Source: Euclidia mi
Lineage: Eukaryota > Arthropoda > Insecta > Lepidoptera > Erebidae
Length of the DNA: 64,000 nucleotides
Direction: 5' to 3'
NCBI GenBank assembly: GCA_944739405.2
Contig: OX123187.2
Span: 37,056,394-37,120,393 of the forward strand
Shown: piece by piece, positions 21,041 through 32,910 of the stretch
How positions within the stretch are numbered: position 1 is the stretch's first letter
How the letters are laid out: each line of letters opens with the position of its first letter
Notes under the pieces: model-generated
What the model was told of the DNA's origin: nothing
Databases searched by the model: none
The model's input: only the letters and a program-made list of their open reading frames with translations
Position numbers and translations under genes: made by a program

Positions 21041-22323
21041 GATAGTAATTCCAAAGTAGAGACCAGACAAGGTCATCATGTTTGATGGATGGAGGGTCAT
21101 CAGGTGTTGACGAGAACTTATGTATAAAGCTATCAGGTAAGTTACAAATAATCTTGAACGCAGGATTTTATACTTAGCTGGAGGCGTCAACAAGAATACT
21201 TATAATTTATAATAAAAATTGCAATTAAAACTAGTTAGTAAGTTCCATATTTGAACGTATATGCCGCAGTGACATTAAATTCACAGAATCATTAAGCGTA
21301 CGTGCCCCGAAGATATTTCATCAACTTCTAAATACATAAGTTTTAAAGCCAGCTGCAGCGTACATAAGTGATATGCACAAATGTTAGAATAATACCTTCT
21401 ACATCAACATGTGATGTGTACCTATGTTACGGGTAATTCAAGAAAATTGAATAAACCTAGGTTTTGTCTTACTCAAATAGTTTGCGTAAACTCCAAATCT
21501 AACTAACTTTTAGTATTCGAACTTTACCCATAATGCTCGGCTATCATTAAATAAAGCCGAGTAAACTAAGGTTTACTCTAACTTCACGCGATACCCGTAG
21601 CGTAATATATACAAATTATTTTCACCAAATCGCCCTTTTTACTGCCTCATTCGCGAACCACAGTCTCTGATAGTTTCAGTAAAATTTATAACCTTTGTAT
21701 GAAGGCAAACTTCTGTAAGGGGGCTTGTTTCGGTGTAAGTAGCTTTTTACTACGCATTCAAATAAAAATGTGAAATATAGGGTAAGTTACCTTCACAAGT
21801 AAACTGGATGGCAAATTAAATTGAAATAAAATATTAATTGAATTATACCATTATGCTCCGAAAAATAAAACTGGTACTAAAGTGGTCTCAGTAGCATTTC
21901 AAATAAATAATAAATATATAAAGAAAATAATAAATAAAAGACGAAGTGAGTAACTAAAAAAGATTAATCGAACTCAAAACAGCGATATTTCGCCTTTTGT
22001 TTAGTTTTGTTTGTATCTAGTCTCTAACTATATAGTATCTGTGATTTGATATCTTTATACCTAACAGTTAAACGAGTTTTGTCCAAGTGAGCGTATTCTA
22101 TCATTCGATACATAATACAACTTTAACAAATATTGACTTACATTATTTTAAAACATTTCTACTATTTGCTTACCATGTTAAGATTTCTACTAAGTGGTGT
22201 GGTAACATTATATTCAATGCAAATGCGCAAACAGTAGCACAAAAGATGCAAAGCAACTTAACGTATAAAATCATCCAGCTTCTATTTCCAAGTGAGCATT
22301 AAAATCATAACAATACATATAAA
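21041..22323. other. Shared duplication sequence without genes
   Basis: Aligns with about 53,905-55,190 of unit B. No ORF or repeat family is supported. Confidence 0.45.
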
Positions 22324-22385
22324 GTAGTGGATAACCACTAAGGGGGATAAGGGGATAAGGGGATGTACATAACTACATCCCCTGT
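22324..22385. repeat. Short G-rich and palindromic insert, unit A only
   Basis: GTGGATAACCAC is followed by GGGGGATAAGGGGATAAGGGG and then a hairpin with 10-bp perfect arms (AGGGGATGTA at 22,358 and TACATCCCCT at 22,374). Unit B reads straight through here (CCTATAAAATTAATTGAG). Origin unknown. Confidence 0.6.
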
Positions 22386-23066
22386 ATTGAGTAAACATAC
22401 TATAATATATCGAATATGGTTGGCGAAGCATCAAATCCATTATACTATGTAGTAAGCTATGTTATCCGGCATTAACTCTTCATAATAATTAACTCATCAA
22501 TCTCCAACGTTGAACGTCAGTTCTCACACCACTCTTCCTCATGCACTCACCATTTTTCTTTGTTCTGGTATACCGAAATATCGACAATATCTAACAAATG
22601 CATACAAAAATTGGAAACTGCAGCGAGATTATGGTTTTAATTGGGTTATGTGCTAAATTAGGAACTTATAATTGGCTCATCGGATTCGCAATTGAGTTGG
22701 TTAGTCGTTCTGAAAGGAAAACCTTCTATAAATTTAACAGCCTCCTCGAAGCTCTTTAATTCTGTATATAATATTTGTAACTTAAATTAATTTTGATAAA
22801 ATATGCGGAACCATTTAACGTACAATATAAAGCTTGCTCCATAAAACATAAACACACGTTTTACGCGATAATGCTTCTGAAGGCGGAAGAGAGCTACGTA
22901 AACTCCGACATAGCTACGTATTACGCATTAATCTAGGCGTAACGTAAGGCCGGCTTATAAGATTTATTTAACGTAACTCGAGTCAATATGTTTGCGTCGG
23001 AACGAGGCTGTTTAGCGTAATTGGCCTCTTGCAAATTTGAGCTTGAACACGAGTAGTAGGTACCTT

Positions 23067-23396
23067 CATCATCATCATCAGCCCTTTATAGTGTCCCACT
23101 GCTGGCCACGGGCCTCTTCTCTTCCCATTATGGGAAGGGTAAGGTCATAGTCCACCACGCTGGCCAGCTCGCAGGCTGCGGGTTGGCAGACTTCACATGT
23201 CTTTCGAGAACATTATGGAGAACTCTCAGAGATATATAAGCAACGATAGCCTAGTGGAGAGACCGACAGACTGCTACGCAGAGGGTTCGGGTTCGAATCC
23301 ACGGCGCACACCGATGATTTCGGAGTTATGTGCGTGTTAAATTGTTAATTATCGCTTGCTAAACGGTGAAGGAAAACATCGTGAGGAAACCTGCAT
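23067..23396 (-). mobile_element. SINE family delta with 5' inversion, unit A only
   Basis: The 11-bp duplication GTAGGTACCTT flanks the insert at 23,056-23,066 and 23,397-23,407. The left part (23,067-23,230) is the minus-strand 3' half, from TCTGAGAGTTCTCC to the (TGA)n tail. The right part (about 23,231-23,396) is the tRNA-derived 5' half on the opposite strand, from CAACGATAGCCTAGTGG to GAGGAAACCTGCAT. In unbroken copies CCTGCATG is followed directly by TCTGAGAG, so the two halves join at consecutive positions with one inverted. That is the product expected from twin priming. Unit B has the empty site at about 57,252-57,275. Confidence 0.88.
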
Positions 23397-23407
23397 GTAG
23401 GTACCTT

Positions 23408-25446
23408 ACACAATAGATATTCGGTCCGCTGAACGAAAATACACGTCGGAATCCCCGGTGTTTTTATATACCATTGTATTTTAATAACCGCTGAAATAAT
23501 GAAAAAAAATAAAGTTGTAGAGTTGTCTTTATGCTGGCAGTAAAAAGCTCTCGTTTTTATCCTGATTCGTCTACGGTTTTATGTAACGCGTCACAGTGTG
23601 AGATGTAGGTAGTATGTGTTATTTCTCTTTATTATCTTTGTGGTCCCATGTCATATTATTTATAGTAAGAGCAACGTTGTATTCGTTTTTTTTTACATAT
23701 GACAACAGCTGGTTTCTCTCATGAATCATCTGTAGGTATAAACTTTCTTTTGGTTAGTATGATTCGGTCCGTATATTAGTGGAATATCAGACTATGGCGT
23801 TCTAACCGCCGCCCGTATAAATTTTCCTTTTAATTGTTAAGGAAATTAGATGATCAGCGATCGATTCTAGTATAAGCCTTTATTTGAGAACAACATGTCT
23901 TAACGCTGTACGGTTTGATCTAAGTAACACCCACTTCGCCATACTAAAATTATTTATTTCTATATTTCTGTTACGCTTTCACGGCTAAGCCACTGAACTA
24001 AAAACCAAATTTATCATGGAGATAATTAAAAACCTAGAGACAAACATAAACTGCCGTTTTTTTTTAAAAACATGACCTGCCTAAAGCGCTGATCCTTAAG
24101 GGACACTTGGGATACTATTTTCTACCAGCTTTATCGCCTTACTTTCATGCAAGGTGATAAAAACTGGTAGAGAATATGTAAAGGTGACTGGTTTAAAGGT
24201 CTTAACAGTCGAGTACGATTACCCATAGTAGGTCCCGACCTATACCTACCCCCAGGCAAATTTAAACATTCACGCAACGCTGAGTCTTTTACACGCCAGC
24301 ACTAAACGCTTTTAAATTCATTACCTACCTTTTTGTAATTTAAATCTTCCATTTGAGCTCTGGTAGATAAATAATTAGCTTTTAATTCCAGAGGGTGGCT
24401 AAGCTCAGTTGACGTAGATACCTTAGTTATGAAAAGGTCGTAATTGTGAAAATGTCTCGTACTCCAAAACAATTTTTCAGGTTAATAAATTCGGACGCCC
24501 TTTTACGCCGGTCAAGTAAGAATTAAATAACTAATTTCTAAAGTAAATTACTTGTATAATTTTTATAAGGCACATAATTTCTAACTTGCCCAAATATAAG
24601 TAATTAAGAAATCAGAAAACAAACATCAACGTACATTATACGATAAGCTGTTTCCTTTGAAAACAAAGTTGATCATAATTAACGGTGTACAGCAATAATT
24701 GAGTTTCCTTTATCTATACACGGCTTAATATCTCGCCTTTGTTTCCTTAACTAATTCATTCCGTATCCTTGACATCGAGTTCGTGATAAATGGGACCTTG
24801 TTTTTTCATAAAATACGTTCCAATTACGTTTGTATAGAATAATAGCAACAATTTGGAGTTCTTATTGACTTTCTTTGTATCATTGTAAAGGCTCTTGCGA
24901 TTATTTCACCACGTCCAGTGTGTAGATAGAGAATGAGGGTATGTATAATTGTCGCAAATAGTCAATAATTATGTAGCTTTTTTCTTTACATATACTCTTG
25001 GACATAAGCCTCTTTAATTTGCGACACTATAAATTGTGAGTCGTTAGGAGAATTTCTCTTACTTTTTCACATACAATTTTTTGCGACCTAGAAATTTTCA
25101 TGAGGTACATTTTGTTAAGACGGAATACCTACTTGAATGCGAAAACCCTTTCATCAAATATCGAAGATATATCGGCATATACAGTAAAATACAAGTACTC
25201 CCCTTTATTGAAATAAATACTTACATTAGGTAGGTATTACTGAACACATTCTGTGTTGGTAAGAGAAAGTGGCAAATGAACACAACACGGCTCAATTACG
25301 TTGTTCTGCTTAAACTTCAATAATTCGTCTTCACACGCTCAAAGCCTTTTGAATTGCAAAATGTCGTTAAGCTGTATCGAATAATGCGAATACATTTAAC
25401 CTTTCAAATAGAGAGTTTTCTACTTATTGGTGTTATTGAATAGTAT
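23408..25446. other. Shared duplication sequence with a conserved hairpin
   Basis: Aligns with about 57,375-59,363 of unit B. It contains a 49-base hairpin at 24,122-24,170 identical in B at 58,070-58,118. No coding signal is shared. Confidence 0.5.
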
Positions 25447-25459
25447 ACCTATTTCTTTA

Positions 25460-25708
25460 GTCTCGCGGCATAAATGTGCGCGTGGGCTTGGGCGATTCCT
25501 CGGGTTCGATTCCCGGGTCGGGTAAATAGTTATTGCGTTTTTCCGTTAGGAAATTCTCAGTAGCATCACGGAGTCTGGTAATGTGCCCGGTACGGCAATA
25601 GGCTCGCCCCCTATTACGTGGGACCTAAATATTCATGGCGAAATGTGGGTGTAATATTACACCTCTACTTACCCCTTCGGGGACACAGGCGTGAGTCTAT
25701 AATATAAA
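25460..25708 (+). mobile_element. 5'-truncated SINE family gamma with 13-bp target duplication
   Basis: The insert starts at GTCTCGCGGCATAAATGTGC, about 16 bases into the family gamma head, and ends GTGAGTCTATAATATAAA. ACCTATTTCTTTA flanks it at 25,447-25,459 and 25,709-25,721, and occurs once at the empty site in unit B (59,364-59,376). Confidence 0.95.
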
Positions 25709-25796
25709 ACCTATTTCTTTATTATAAGTAGTAAAAGTACATTATAGAACCTTACAATTCATACTTTTTCTCATTTTCCATACATCAACTTGACAG

Positions 25797-25935
25797 ACTA
25801 TCGGCTGCCGACGCCCTTGTTGTGATTCATAAATTGTTGTTTCGAATCTGCGTGTACTTTGTTCTAATCCGTTAGTTGTACATTTGTAGACTTCCCACGA
25901 CACAAGGTTAATTCCTGGGGCGAGAGCTGTCAAAA
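25797..25935 (+). mobile_element. SINE family beta, headless, shared
   Basis: TGTGATTCATAAATTGTTGT, GTAGACTTCCCACGACACAA and CCTGGGGCGAGAGCTGTC match the body of family beta. The tRNA-like head is replaced by CGGCTGCCGACGCCCTTG. Unit B carries the same copy at 59,456-59,605. Confidence 0.6.
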
Positions 25936-26032
25936 AAAGAAAAAAAATGTAGTTAGTTCAGCTGTCCATTGTCTCGCCCGTTAGGCACACAATATTTGCA
26001 ATAATTTAATTAGACACATTAATAGAACAATT

Positions 26033-26258
26033 AATTTATGTCATATTAGCCGTTTCCCGCGGTTTCACCCGCGTCCTAAAGGAACTTCTTCGCATACCCT
26101 ATTTTTTCTAAAATAAAATATAGCCTATGTTACTCGCAGATAATGTAGCTTTCTAATGGTGAAGGAATGTTTTAAATCGGTCCAGTAGTTTTTGAGTTTA
26201 TCCATTACAAACAAAAATACAAATTTTTCCTTTTTATAATATTAGTATAATATTAGAT
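26033..26258 (+). repeat. Interspersed repeat with CCCGCGGTTTCACCCGCG, unit A only
   Basis: CCGTTTCCCGCGGTTTCACC, TATAGCCTATGTTACTCGCA, AATCGGTCCAGTAGTTTTTG and a TATAATATTAGTATAATATT end mark a repeat very common in moth and butterfly genomes. Unit B is uninterrupted at about 59,690. Class (LINE 3' end or other) not settled. Confidence 0.6.
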
Positions 26259-26614
26259 AAAATGTTGTTTCTTGCTTTCACGTTAGTTGAGAGTGGCGCC
26301 ACCTGCCAGCTTCACACGGCACCAGGCGTTCATTATAATAATAAGTAGGTATTTCCTCGGCATTTTCCCTGAGATTAAATTGTCGTAATTTAAACTTATG
26401 ACCTGCTCTGATGGATTATATTACAACACAGCATGATATTATTACGATGCCGCCTACTAGATGATGAAAGAAATTATTTCTTGCTGTAAACTTACCTATA
26501 TTTTTATTAATAGGTAAGTTGTTGTAATACGAAAGATCATAGTTACCATGTGCTACCTTCTGATGGTTATAGAGCTTCGTTTACTTCAATTATAATTATT
26601 AGAAGATATTAAAA

Positions 26615-26775
26615 AAGTTCCCAGTAGCAGCACGGAGTCTGGTGATGTACCACCCGGTAACGGCAATAGGCTCGCCCCCTATTTCGTGGGACCTAAAAAT
26701 CATGGCGAAATGTGGGTGTAGTATTACACGTCTGCCTACCCCTTCAGGGATACAGGCGCGAGTCTATAAAAAAAT
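26615..26775 (+). mobile_element. SINE family gamma 3' part, unit A only
   Basis: CCCAGTAGCAGCACGGAGTC through GCGCGAGTCTATAAAAAAAT matches the gamma body without its head. Unit B lacks it at about 60,045-60,060. Short GATATT flanks may be a target duplication. Confidence 0.7.
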
Positions 26776-27507
26776 ACAGGATATTAATTTATTTTACACT
26801 TATTTATATTTGCTCAAGTTGTTGAAATATATCCTGTATATATTATTACATATTATTATGTGGTATACGCATAGTCTTCGTAATCGTCATAGCGATAATT
26901 CCAAGACAATGATGATAACATACGGTAACGGTCTTAGGGTCCGTTTTCCAGTCTAACCAAATTTGTAGCTTAGGTAAAATTCTTCTACATAAGTATCAAA
27001 GAAATCGAGTGCTGCGTAGCTCTTGATATCATGATACTGAGATATAATTCTGGCGGTATTACTGATTAAACCTACATACGTTCGCCGGAAGGCATAAACG
27101 TTCTCCCAGATAATATTATATCCTGAGCTTATTTAAATCTCGGTACCTACTGTTTGTATTTAATTATGGTCTAGATAGAACAAATCAAAGCTTTAACTAA
27201 TTGAGATCTAATATAAATCTAATATTTATGTTAATAAAATTTCAAGTATATTTGAAAATAATTTAGCTGTTAAATTATGTATATTATAGAAGACTACGCA
27301 TTAAAATGTGCCTACTTAATTTGAGGCATGATTCTACGAATCATAAGTAACTAAGCTGTTTTATCAAAGGAAGTGATGATTGAATATAAATAAGTCGATT
27401 TACATTTCACAGCGATGTGCTAATTAGTATTACTTAAAGTAAAATTCTTAATACAAAATGTATAGCTTCGTTTTTGAATACTTAATTTAATTATCTCTTT
27501 TATCTTT

Positions 27508-27765
27508 TCTCCAGCCTTTTAAGGATATCTAAGAACCACCTCTCTTTAAGAAATGTAAGGCTTTTGTCCACCAAGCTGGTCAAATGCGGTTTGGCAGACT
27601 TTGCATGTTTCCTCGAGCAAATTATGGGGAAATCTCAGACATCTAGGTTTCCTCGCGACGTTTTGCTTCACGGTTTAGCATTTAATATAAATTATAAATT
27701 TCAATAGATAGCGGTGCGTGTCGTGGGTTTGATATCATGTCTCTCTACGTAGCAGTATGTTAGCC
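27508..27765 (-). mobile_element. Decayed SINE family delta, shared
   Basis: TTGTCCACCAAGCTGGTCAA, GGCAGACTTTGCATGTTTCC and GAAATCTCAGACATCTAGG run in the family delta minus-strand order. A weak tRNA-like head (CGTGGGTTTGATATCATG) is near 27,723. The counterpart is about 61,010-61,280. Confidence 0.6.
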
Positions 27766-27768
27766 TAG

Positions 27769-27931
27769 GGTCACACTTGCGGTTACAACCGCGCGGTTAT
27801 CAACGGTGCAGTCGTCAGTTTGTAATATGAAGATATTGCAATATAAGCGCACGCACTGGCGGTTTTTCTTCCTGATTTGTATATGAAAATTAAAACCCGC
27901 GCGATTGCACCTGCAAGTATGGCCTTAAGCT
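27769..27931. mobile_element. MITE with 30-bp imperfect inverted ends, shared
   Basis: GGGTCACACTTGCGGTTACA at the left pairs imperfectly with the right end (GCACCTGCAAGTATGGCC). The interior is GCGC-rich. It resembles the Harbinger-like MITE at 47,473 in general design. Unit B holds the same copy at 61,283-61,447. Confidence 0.6.
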
Positions 27932-30008
27932 TATTCTCTCCACTCAGCTATCGCTGTCTAATGAGTTTGTGGCAATAGAATCTTATTCAGCAAATATGGA
28001 AAACAATTTAGATAATTAGTATGAAAACGGGACTGCACCACAGCAAAACTGGTTTTCAATTTGCAATGGTTATAATTAGCTTATCTAATTTAACTTAAAT
28101 GCTAGCTCAGAAAAGGTTTAGGTTTAATATTAATGTTAACTGTGTTATAATTTTGAGCTTTTATATAAGTAACAGCACTTTTGGAGCAATGAAATCTAAA
28201 CATAAATGGTAAACAAAAAACATCTGGCCTCATGTGTATGACAGAACGAACGAAACTCGTATTCAATTTAAATATTAACGACTACCTTTATTGAATTGCG
28301 TGAAAATCAATGAAGGTTGTGGCCTTTTTGGCTACTCGGGGTCGAATGTGTTGATTTCAATAAGTAATAAAATCAAATTTTCAATAGGGACGGTATCATA
28401 TTGATAATATTTGGAAACTCGTCTAAGGATGGCCGACCTTACAAATATGAGTTAACCATGACTTGCATACTTTTAGGGTACTAACCAGGTAAAGTTATAC
28501 TATCAGATCTGTATATAAACTATTCTATTGCTGTGTTACCGATGAGTGCTTCAGAGAGATTTCACTATAACGAGAGTTAATCTAAAGTCCACCACGCTAG
28601 CCAGTGCGGGTTGGTACCTAGATTTCAGTCTTTCCAGAACGTCACGGAGAATGCTCAAATATACACGTTTCCACACGACATTTTCTTCTACACTTTTGTG
28701 AATGTTACATGTAGGATCTATTTATAGTCATTATTGTGTATCTCTTTGAACTATAACTATACGTCTGTATTCCTTCTTCAATCCTACAGCGTAAAATAAC
28801 TTGATTATATTTTAATTACTTTAAGGTGTAGTATTGAAGCTGTGTACATTGCAAAACAATGCTTCTACATCCTCTACACAGCACACAGTTAAACAAATTA
28901 CTCGTGAGTTCTCAACTCAAATTAAATTTACCTTGTGCCCACACCAGAAAAAGTACCCAGCTGCGGGTCTTACTTTAATATTTTTATCCCGTAATGAGTG
29001 CAGGTCTGGCACACGACCGCTTGCTAATTGGTGATACGAGCCGACATCTTACACCCTATATTTATCTACCTATATGGTTTAGAGCACACAGTAAACATAT
29101 TTTGCTGGAAAACCAAATAATAAAATTGTAAATAAAAACTTTTTTTATTTATTTTAGAAAAAGGCGACTTCAACGCTCTACTAAAATTATTCAAACAGTT
29201 TTTTTATATATGAATATTTATATACTTAGGTACATAAATAGATCTGCCATCTCCATCACGTTTACTCGCTTGCATTTTCATTATACCAAAATTGGACGAA
29301 ACGTAATCTAATGTTGTTTCAACGTACAATGTTTTCGCATATCTATTTGACATGTAATATATAAATTACAGTAAACTTATCACCCACCTAAAGTAGCTAA
29401 GAGAGATTTTGTCCATGCATTATAATTAAATAATAACGTCGTGTTCACATACAAGTTGCGCCTTATTTTAAACAGCGTATAAAGATTGATGTGGGCTTTA
29501 TCTGTTATAAAATCAGTTATTAAATTAACGAATAGCAACACCATATTATAATGAAACTAAATGATACACATTATACTTAGTAGACGTATAGGCTTACTAG
29601 GTTTCCGTTAGCCACTTAACAGTTTCAGCATCAGATTCTCATGATCCGGAGAAATTAACAGAACTAGTTACGATTCTAACCCAAACCAGACGGGTTTAAT
29701 AGAAGCCATTCCAGGATTTCGTCTTCTATATTCGAGTTTGATCGTTAGAGCTCAAAGATACCATATTATTGTCAATAAGGTGACAATAATATGACATCTT
29801 TCAGCGCTAAGTTTTATAACGATACAAGAATATGTATTGGGTGAAATACGGCTTCTTAAACTGTATTACATAGTTACAGTTCGATCTAATAAATAGCATT
29901 ATCCATTATAGCATCGAACATTATAGAATTCATTCATTTTAAAAACAATAACCGTTTACACACAAACAAATTAATTTCCGTCATTTTAATTAAACATATT
30001 TGCGGCAT
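27932..30008. other. Shared duplication sequence without genes
   Basis: Aligns with 61,448-64,000 of unit B. It includes the empty sites of the unit B Helitron (29,125|29,126) and of the family alpha SINE (about 29,900). No ORF is kept open in both copies. Confidence 0.5.
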
Positions 30009-30544
30009 TGTCATTTCGAGCCACATTTATTAACTAACTGTGGTTGAAAATTATAACTAATTATATTCGGTATATTCGGTGTTTGCAGAGAAACAAACAT
30101 TATTATATTCACATAGGTAGGTAATTAGTTCAGAGCCAGTGAGCTATTCACATCCAATGTTAAACGAATGTTGAATAGGGATAAAGGGTTCAGATCATTA
30201 GTGAGAGGCGGGGAGTACTCTCGGCTCATTTATCATTTTAGGGTGAAAATTTCGCGTAGGGATTTGGCAAAGCTTATAACGTCTTTGCATATGACAAAGC
30301 GTAGGTTTTAAGTGAAGTTTGCTGTAGAAATTCTAATGTCCTTGCTTAATTAAAGCGCTCGTTCTGTAGCACATAGAGCCGGGTTTAAGCTTGTAGTTAC
30401 TACTATGTTAGTTGTTTTAAGTCGGGATGATTTATTGTAGCTTTATGGAACATACTGATACGCAGAGAGTTTTGAGATCAAACGCAGGCGCGCAACGCAG
30501 ACTTTACGAAGTTAAAGTGCAAATTATATAGTTATTATCGCTTG
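30009..30544. other. Unit A interior beyond the visible part of unit B
   Basis: The matching part of unit B would lie past the window end. No repeat family or ORF recognised. Confidence 0.35.
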
Positions 30545-30715
30545 ATCAAGGTCAAAAAAAACTTCCTGAGAGAAGCTGGATGTCTGAGAGTTCTTCCCTA
30601 TGTTCTTGAAAGACATTTGCGCATCCCGCACTTTGCCAGCATAGTGGACAGTGCTCTAGTCATTCTCATAGTGAAAAGAGGCCAGTGGCTAGCAGTTAGA
30701 CATTATAAATCGAGT
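30545..30715 (+). mobile_element. Decayed SINE family delta 3' half
   Basis: GGATGTCTGAGAGTTCTTCC, GAAAGACATTTGCG and TAGCAGTTAGACATTATAAA follow the family delta order, with many substitutions. Confidence 0.55.
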
Positions 30716-30789
30716 AGATAATGACGAGAAAAGTCTTGTGTATAACCAAAGTATATATTAAATGAGTAGCTATTTGCTACCCGTTTCGT

Positions 30790-30948
30790 ATGACAGAAAT
30801 AAATCTTAACTCGTTTGGAGCAATGAGCAAAGAAATAGTACCTAACCTTCCCAATAAAATTGGAGCACTAGGCTGCTCTATCAAAAACTTACCTGAAAAA
30901 GTGCAAGATAGGCTTCTGGGTAACGGTAACATCCATAAGCTGTGGTAA
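30790..30948 (+). other. Small ORF, 52 codons, unrecognised
   Basis: The frame opens MTEINLNSFGAMSKEIVPNL and closes before TAA at 30,946. The composition looks protein-like, but I recognise no family and see no splice or promoter evidence. It may be a LINE scrap or chance. Confidence 0.15.
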
Positions 30949-31505
30949 ACGCCTATCATGAAGCGGACCATATAGCTACAGTAGTGGAAATAGACCCAAC
31001 TACCCTTTTAAATGACCAACCTTCACTTCCATCATTAATTTCATTATCACCGCACCTTTCTCTATGTGTTTTGGGTACTAACGAAAAGTGTCATACTAAC
31101 GAAAGTACTTAATTCCAAACCACATTTTGGCACACATAATTATGATTATCATTACGTCACAGGCGGTCGTAATCCTACTGTACAAAGAAATAAACTTGAA
31201 AGCCGTAAAATAAATTATAAGGGTCCAGTCCCAATTTAATATAACTTTATATTTACAAGTGCTACACTACAGTGGGTGGGCACCTACTTATTAATAAATA
31301 CGGAGACCCAGAAATAGTTACGAGTTTATACATTTATACCATACTGCGGCCGAATGAGTTACGCAGTTACTCTTCATGAAATGTAGCATGTTTATTCGAA
31401 TGTTCATTGTGTACAACAATCTTGTAAGTTAACTCATGTTTCCAACTTACTATGAAGTTTCGGGGAAATCCTGTTGGGATGCAGTTTCAATTGTCTGTAT
31501 ACTAC

Positions 31506-31738
31506 TTCATCATCATCAGCCTTTAACAGTCCACTGCTGGACTAGGCCTCTCCTTTGAAAGGAGGAATTGGCCTACTATACCACGCTGGCCAAACGGGTT
31601 GGTATAGGGTTTGTATCAAGTTTTCCTTCTCTTACAGTGCTGTTCTCTGCATAGTATGGTCCCTCTGTCGGCTCTTACGACACCCATGGGATGATATGGG
31701 GTGGTGACAATCCGTATTCTTAATCCGTCACCACACGG
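31506..31738 (-). mobile_element. CCGTGTGG retroposon (TGA tail), copy on minus strand
   Basis: On the minus strand it runs from CCGTGTGGTGACGGATTAAG through TATCATCCCATGGGTGTCGT and CCTCCTTTCAAAGGAGAGGC to a TGA tail. Copies at 38,233 and 44,486 begin at the same base, which defines a fixed 5' end and a unit of about 235 bp. Confidence 0.8.
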
Positions 31739-32565
31739 AAAATACTGTATACTACTTAGCTCTGCTTTGAACTAGTAGCATCGCTCTTTGCCGACCGTGT
31801 CAAAAGTGAGAGGGTAGAGAAACGAGGAAGACAGCAAGACGAGTAGGAGAAAAGTTTTAATTAAAAGTATATCTACACATAAACGGGTACAACAAAAGCG
31901 TGTCCGATATGTGGTCGGGCTGAGAATTGCCTCGTACTTGTCCGCTGTGTCCCGTCACCGGCGCGGACTCGGGCATTTGTGCACGAGCTCAATGTAAAAT
32001 GTACCAATAGTTTTAAGACCCTCACGGTAGACGGTCCGTTTACTTCACGGGCATAGCTCTGATATGTCGTGTGGATAAACTACACTGACACTGAACACGA
32101 GTGATAGTGTTACAGTTTTAAGTATGGTTAGAGCCGTACTGAAACTGTAACTTACGCCTCTAAAAAGTTTCAAGATTCGGGCTCGAATTTACATATGATT
32201 ATTAGGGTTTCATAAGTTACCGTGGTTGCCCTCAGAGTTACGCAATCTCCACAGATCTTAGCCATTCCGCTAACAATTACAAGCGGTACGTCAAGTCTAT
32301 AATAACTCTGCGGTACCTATATCAAAGAAGAAGTTCTAAATGTTACTGAATAGGTACGACGCGTTATAGAACTTTTTTTTAAAGAGGAATGGTTATACTC
32401 TGTTCATGAGTTCAAAAAACTTGGGACTTTACAAACAATTGTCAATGACACAAACTGTCGTACCGTCACTGAATCAAACTCGTGACTAGCGGCGCAGCGA
32501 TTGGTGGCACTTAAACCACATTTGAGTTTCTAGCGGTGTCCAGCGCTTATATTTTTTTTGAGCGA
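31739..32565. other. Non-coding stretch, nothing recognised
   Basis: No ORF or repeat family supported. Confidence 0.35.
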
Positions 32566-32910
32566 GGCATGGATAGCCTAATGGAGATACCAACAGACTG
32601 TCATGCAGACATTAACGGGTTCGAACACATGGCGCGGACCACTGACTTTTGGAAGTTACATGTGTTTGCGCAATTAACAATTATCGCTTGCCTTTAAATT
32701 GTTTATTATTGCTTGCCCCGCCCCGTGCTACGGCGAGCACGTTAAGCCGCCGGTCCCGGCCGTCATGAAGATCTTTGACAGCAGTTATAGACACTAGTCT
32801 TAAACATGGAATATTACTATCCCTTTGGTTTGCGGGAGATCAGGCAGGCAGTGGAGATGCTAATACTCAGCCAAATCCAAATAGTCTAGTAAGCGGATCG
32901 CGGTTCAAAC
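32566..32910 (+). mobile_element. SINE family delta, long form
   Basis: The tRNA-like head (ATGGATAGCCTAATGGAGAT, GGGTTCGAACACATGGCGCG) is followed by ATTATCGCTTGC twice, then the long 3' block (GCCGTCATGAAGATCTTTGA, TAGTCTAGTAAGCGGATCG). It is the plus-strand counterpart of the copy at 4,940-5,325. Confidence 0.7.

Larger units (their letters stand above)
7765..30008 (+). repeat. Segmental duplication, unit A (homologous part visible)
   Basis: Collinear with unit B in the same orientation. Anchor pairs: 7,765/38,471; 8,233/44,160; 9,000/45,410; 11,320/46,362; 15,741/48,094; 18,300/49,618; 20,232/51,980; 22,090/54,930; 24,122/58,070; 28,027/61,533; 29,125/62,633; 30,008/64,000. In 240 bases near 8,960-9,200 I counted 7 substitutions. 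Differences are mostly discrete insertions and deletions. No gene is preserved in both copies. The unit probably extends to 38,470 if the two copies are tandem. Confidence 0.9.

Noticed and set aside
22344..22362. Telomere-like repeat
   Set aside because: The unit GGGGATAA is not the insect TTAGG and occurs only about three times.
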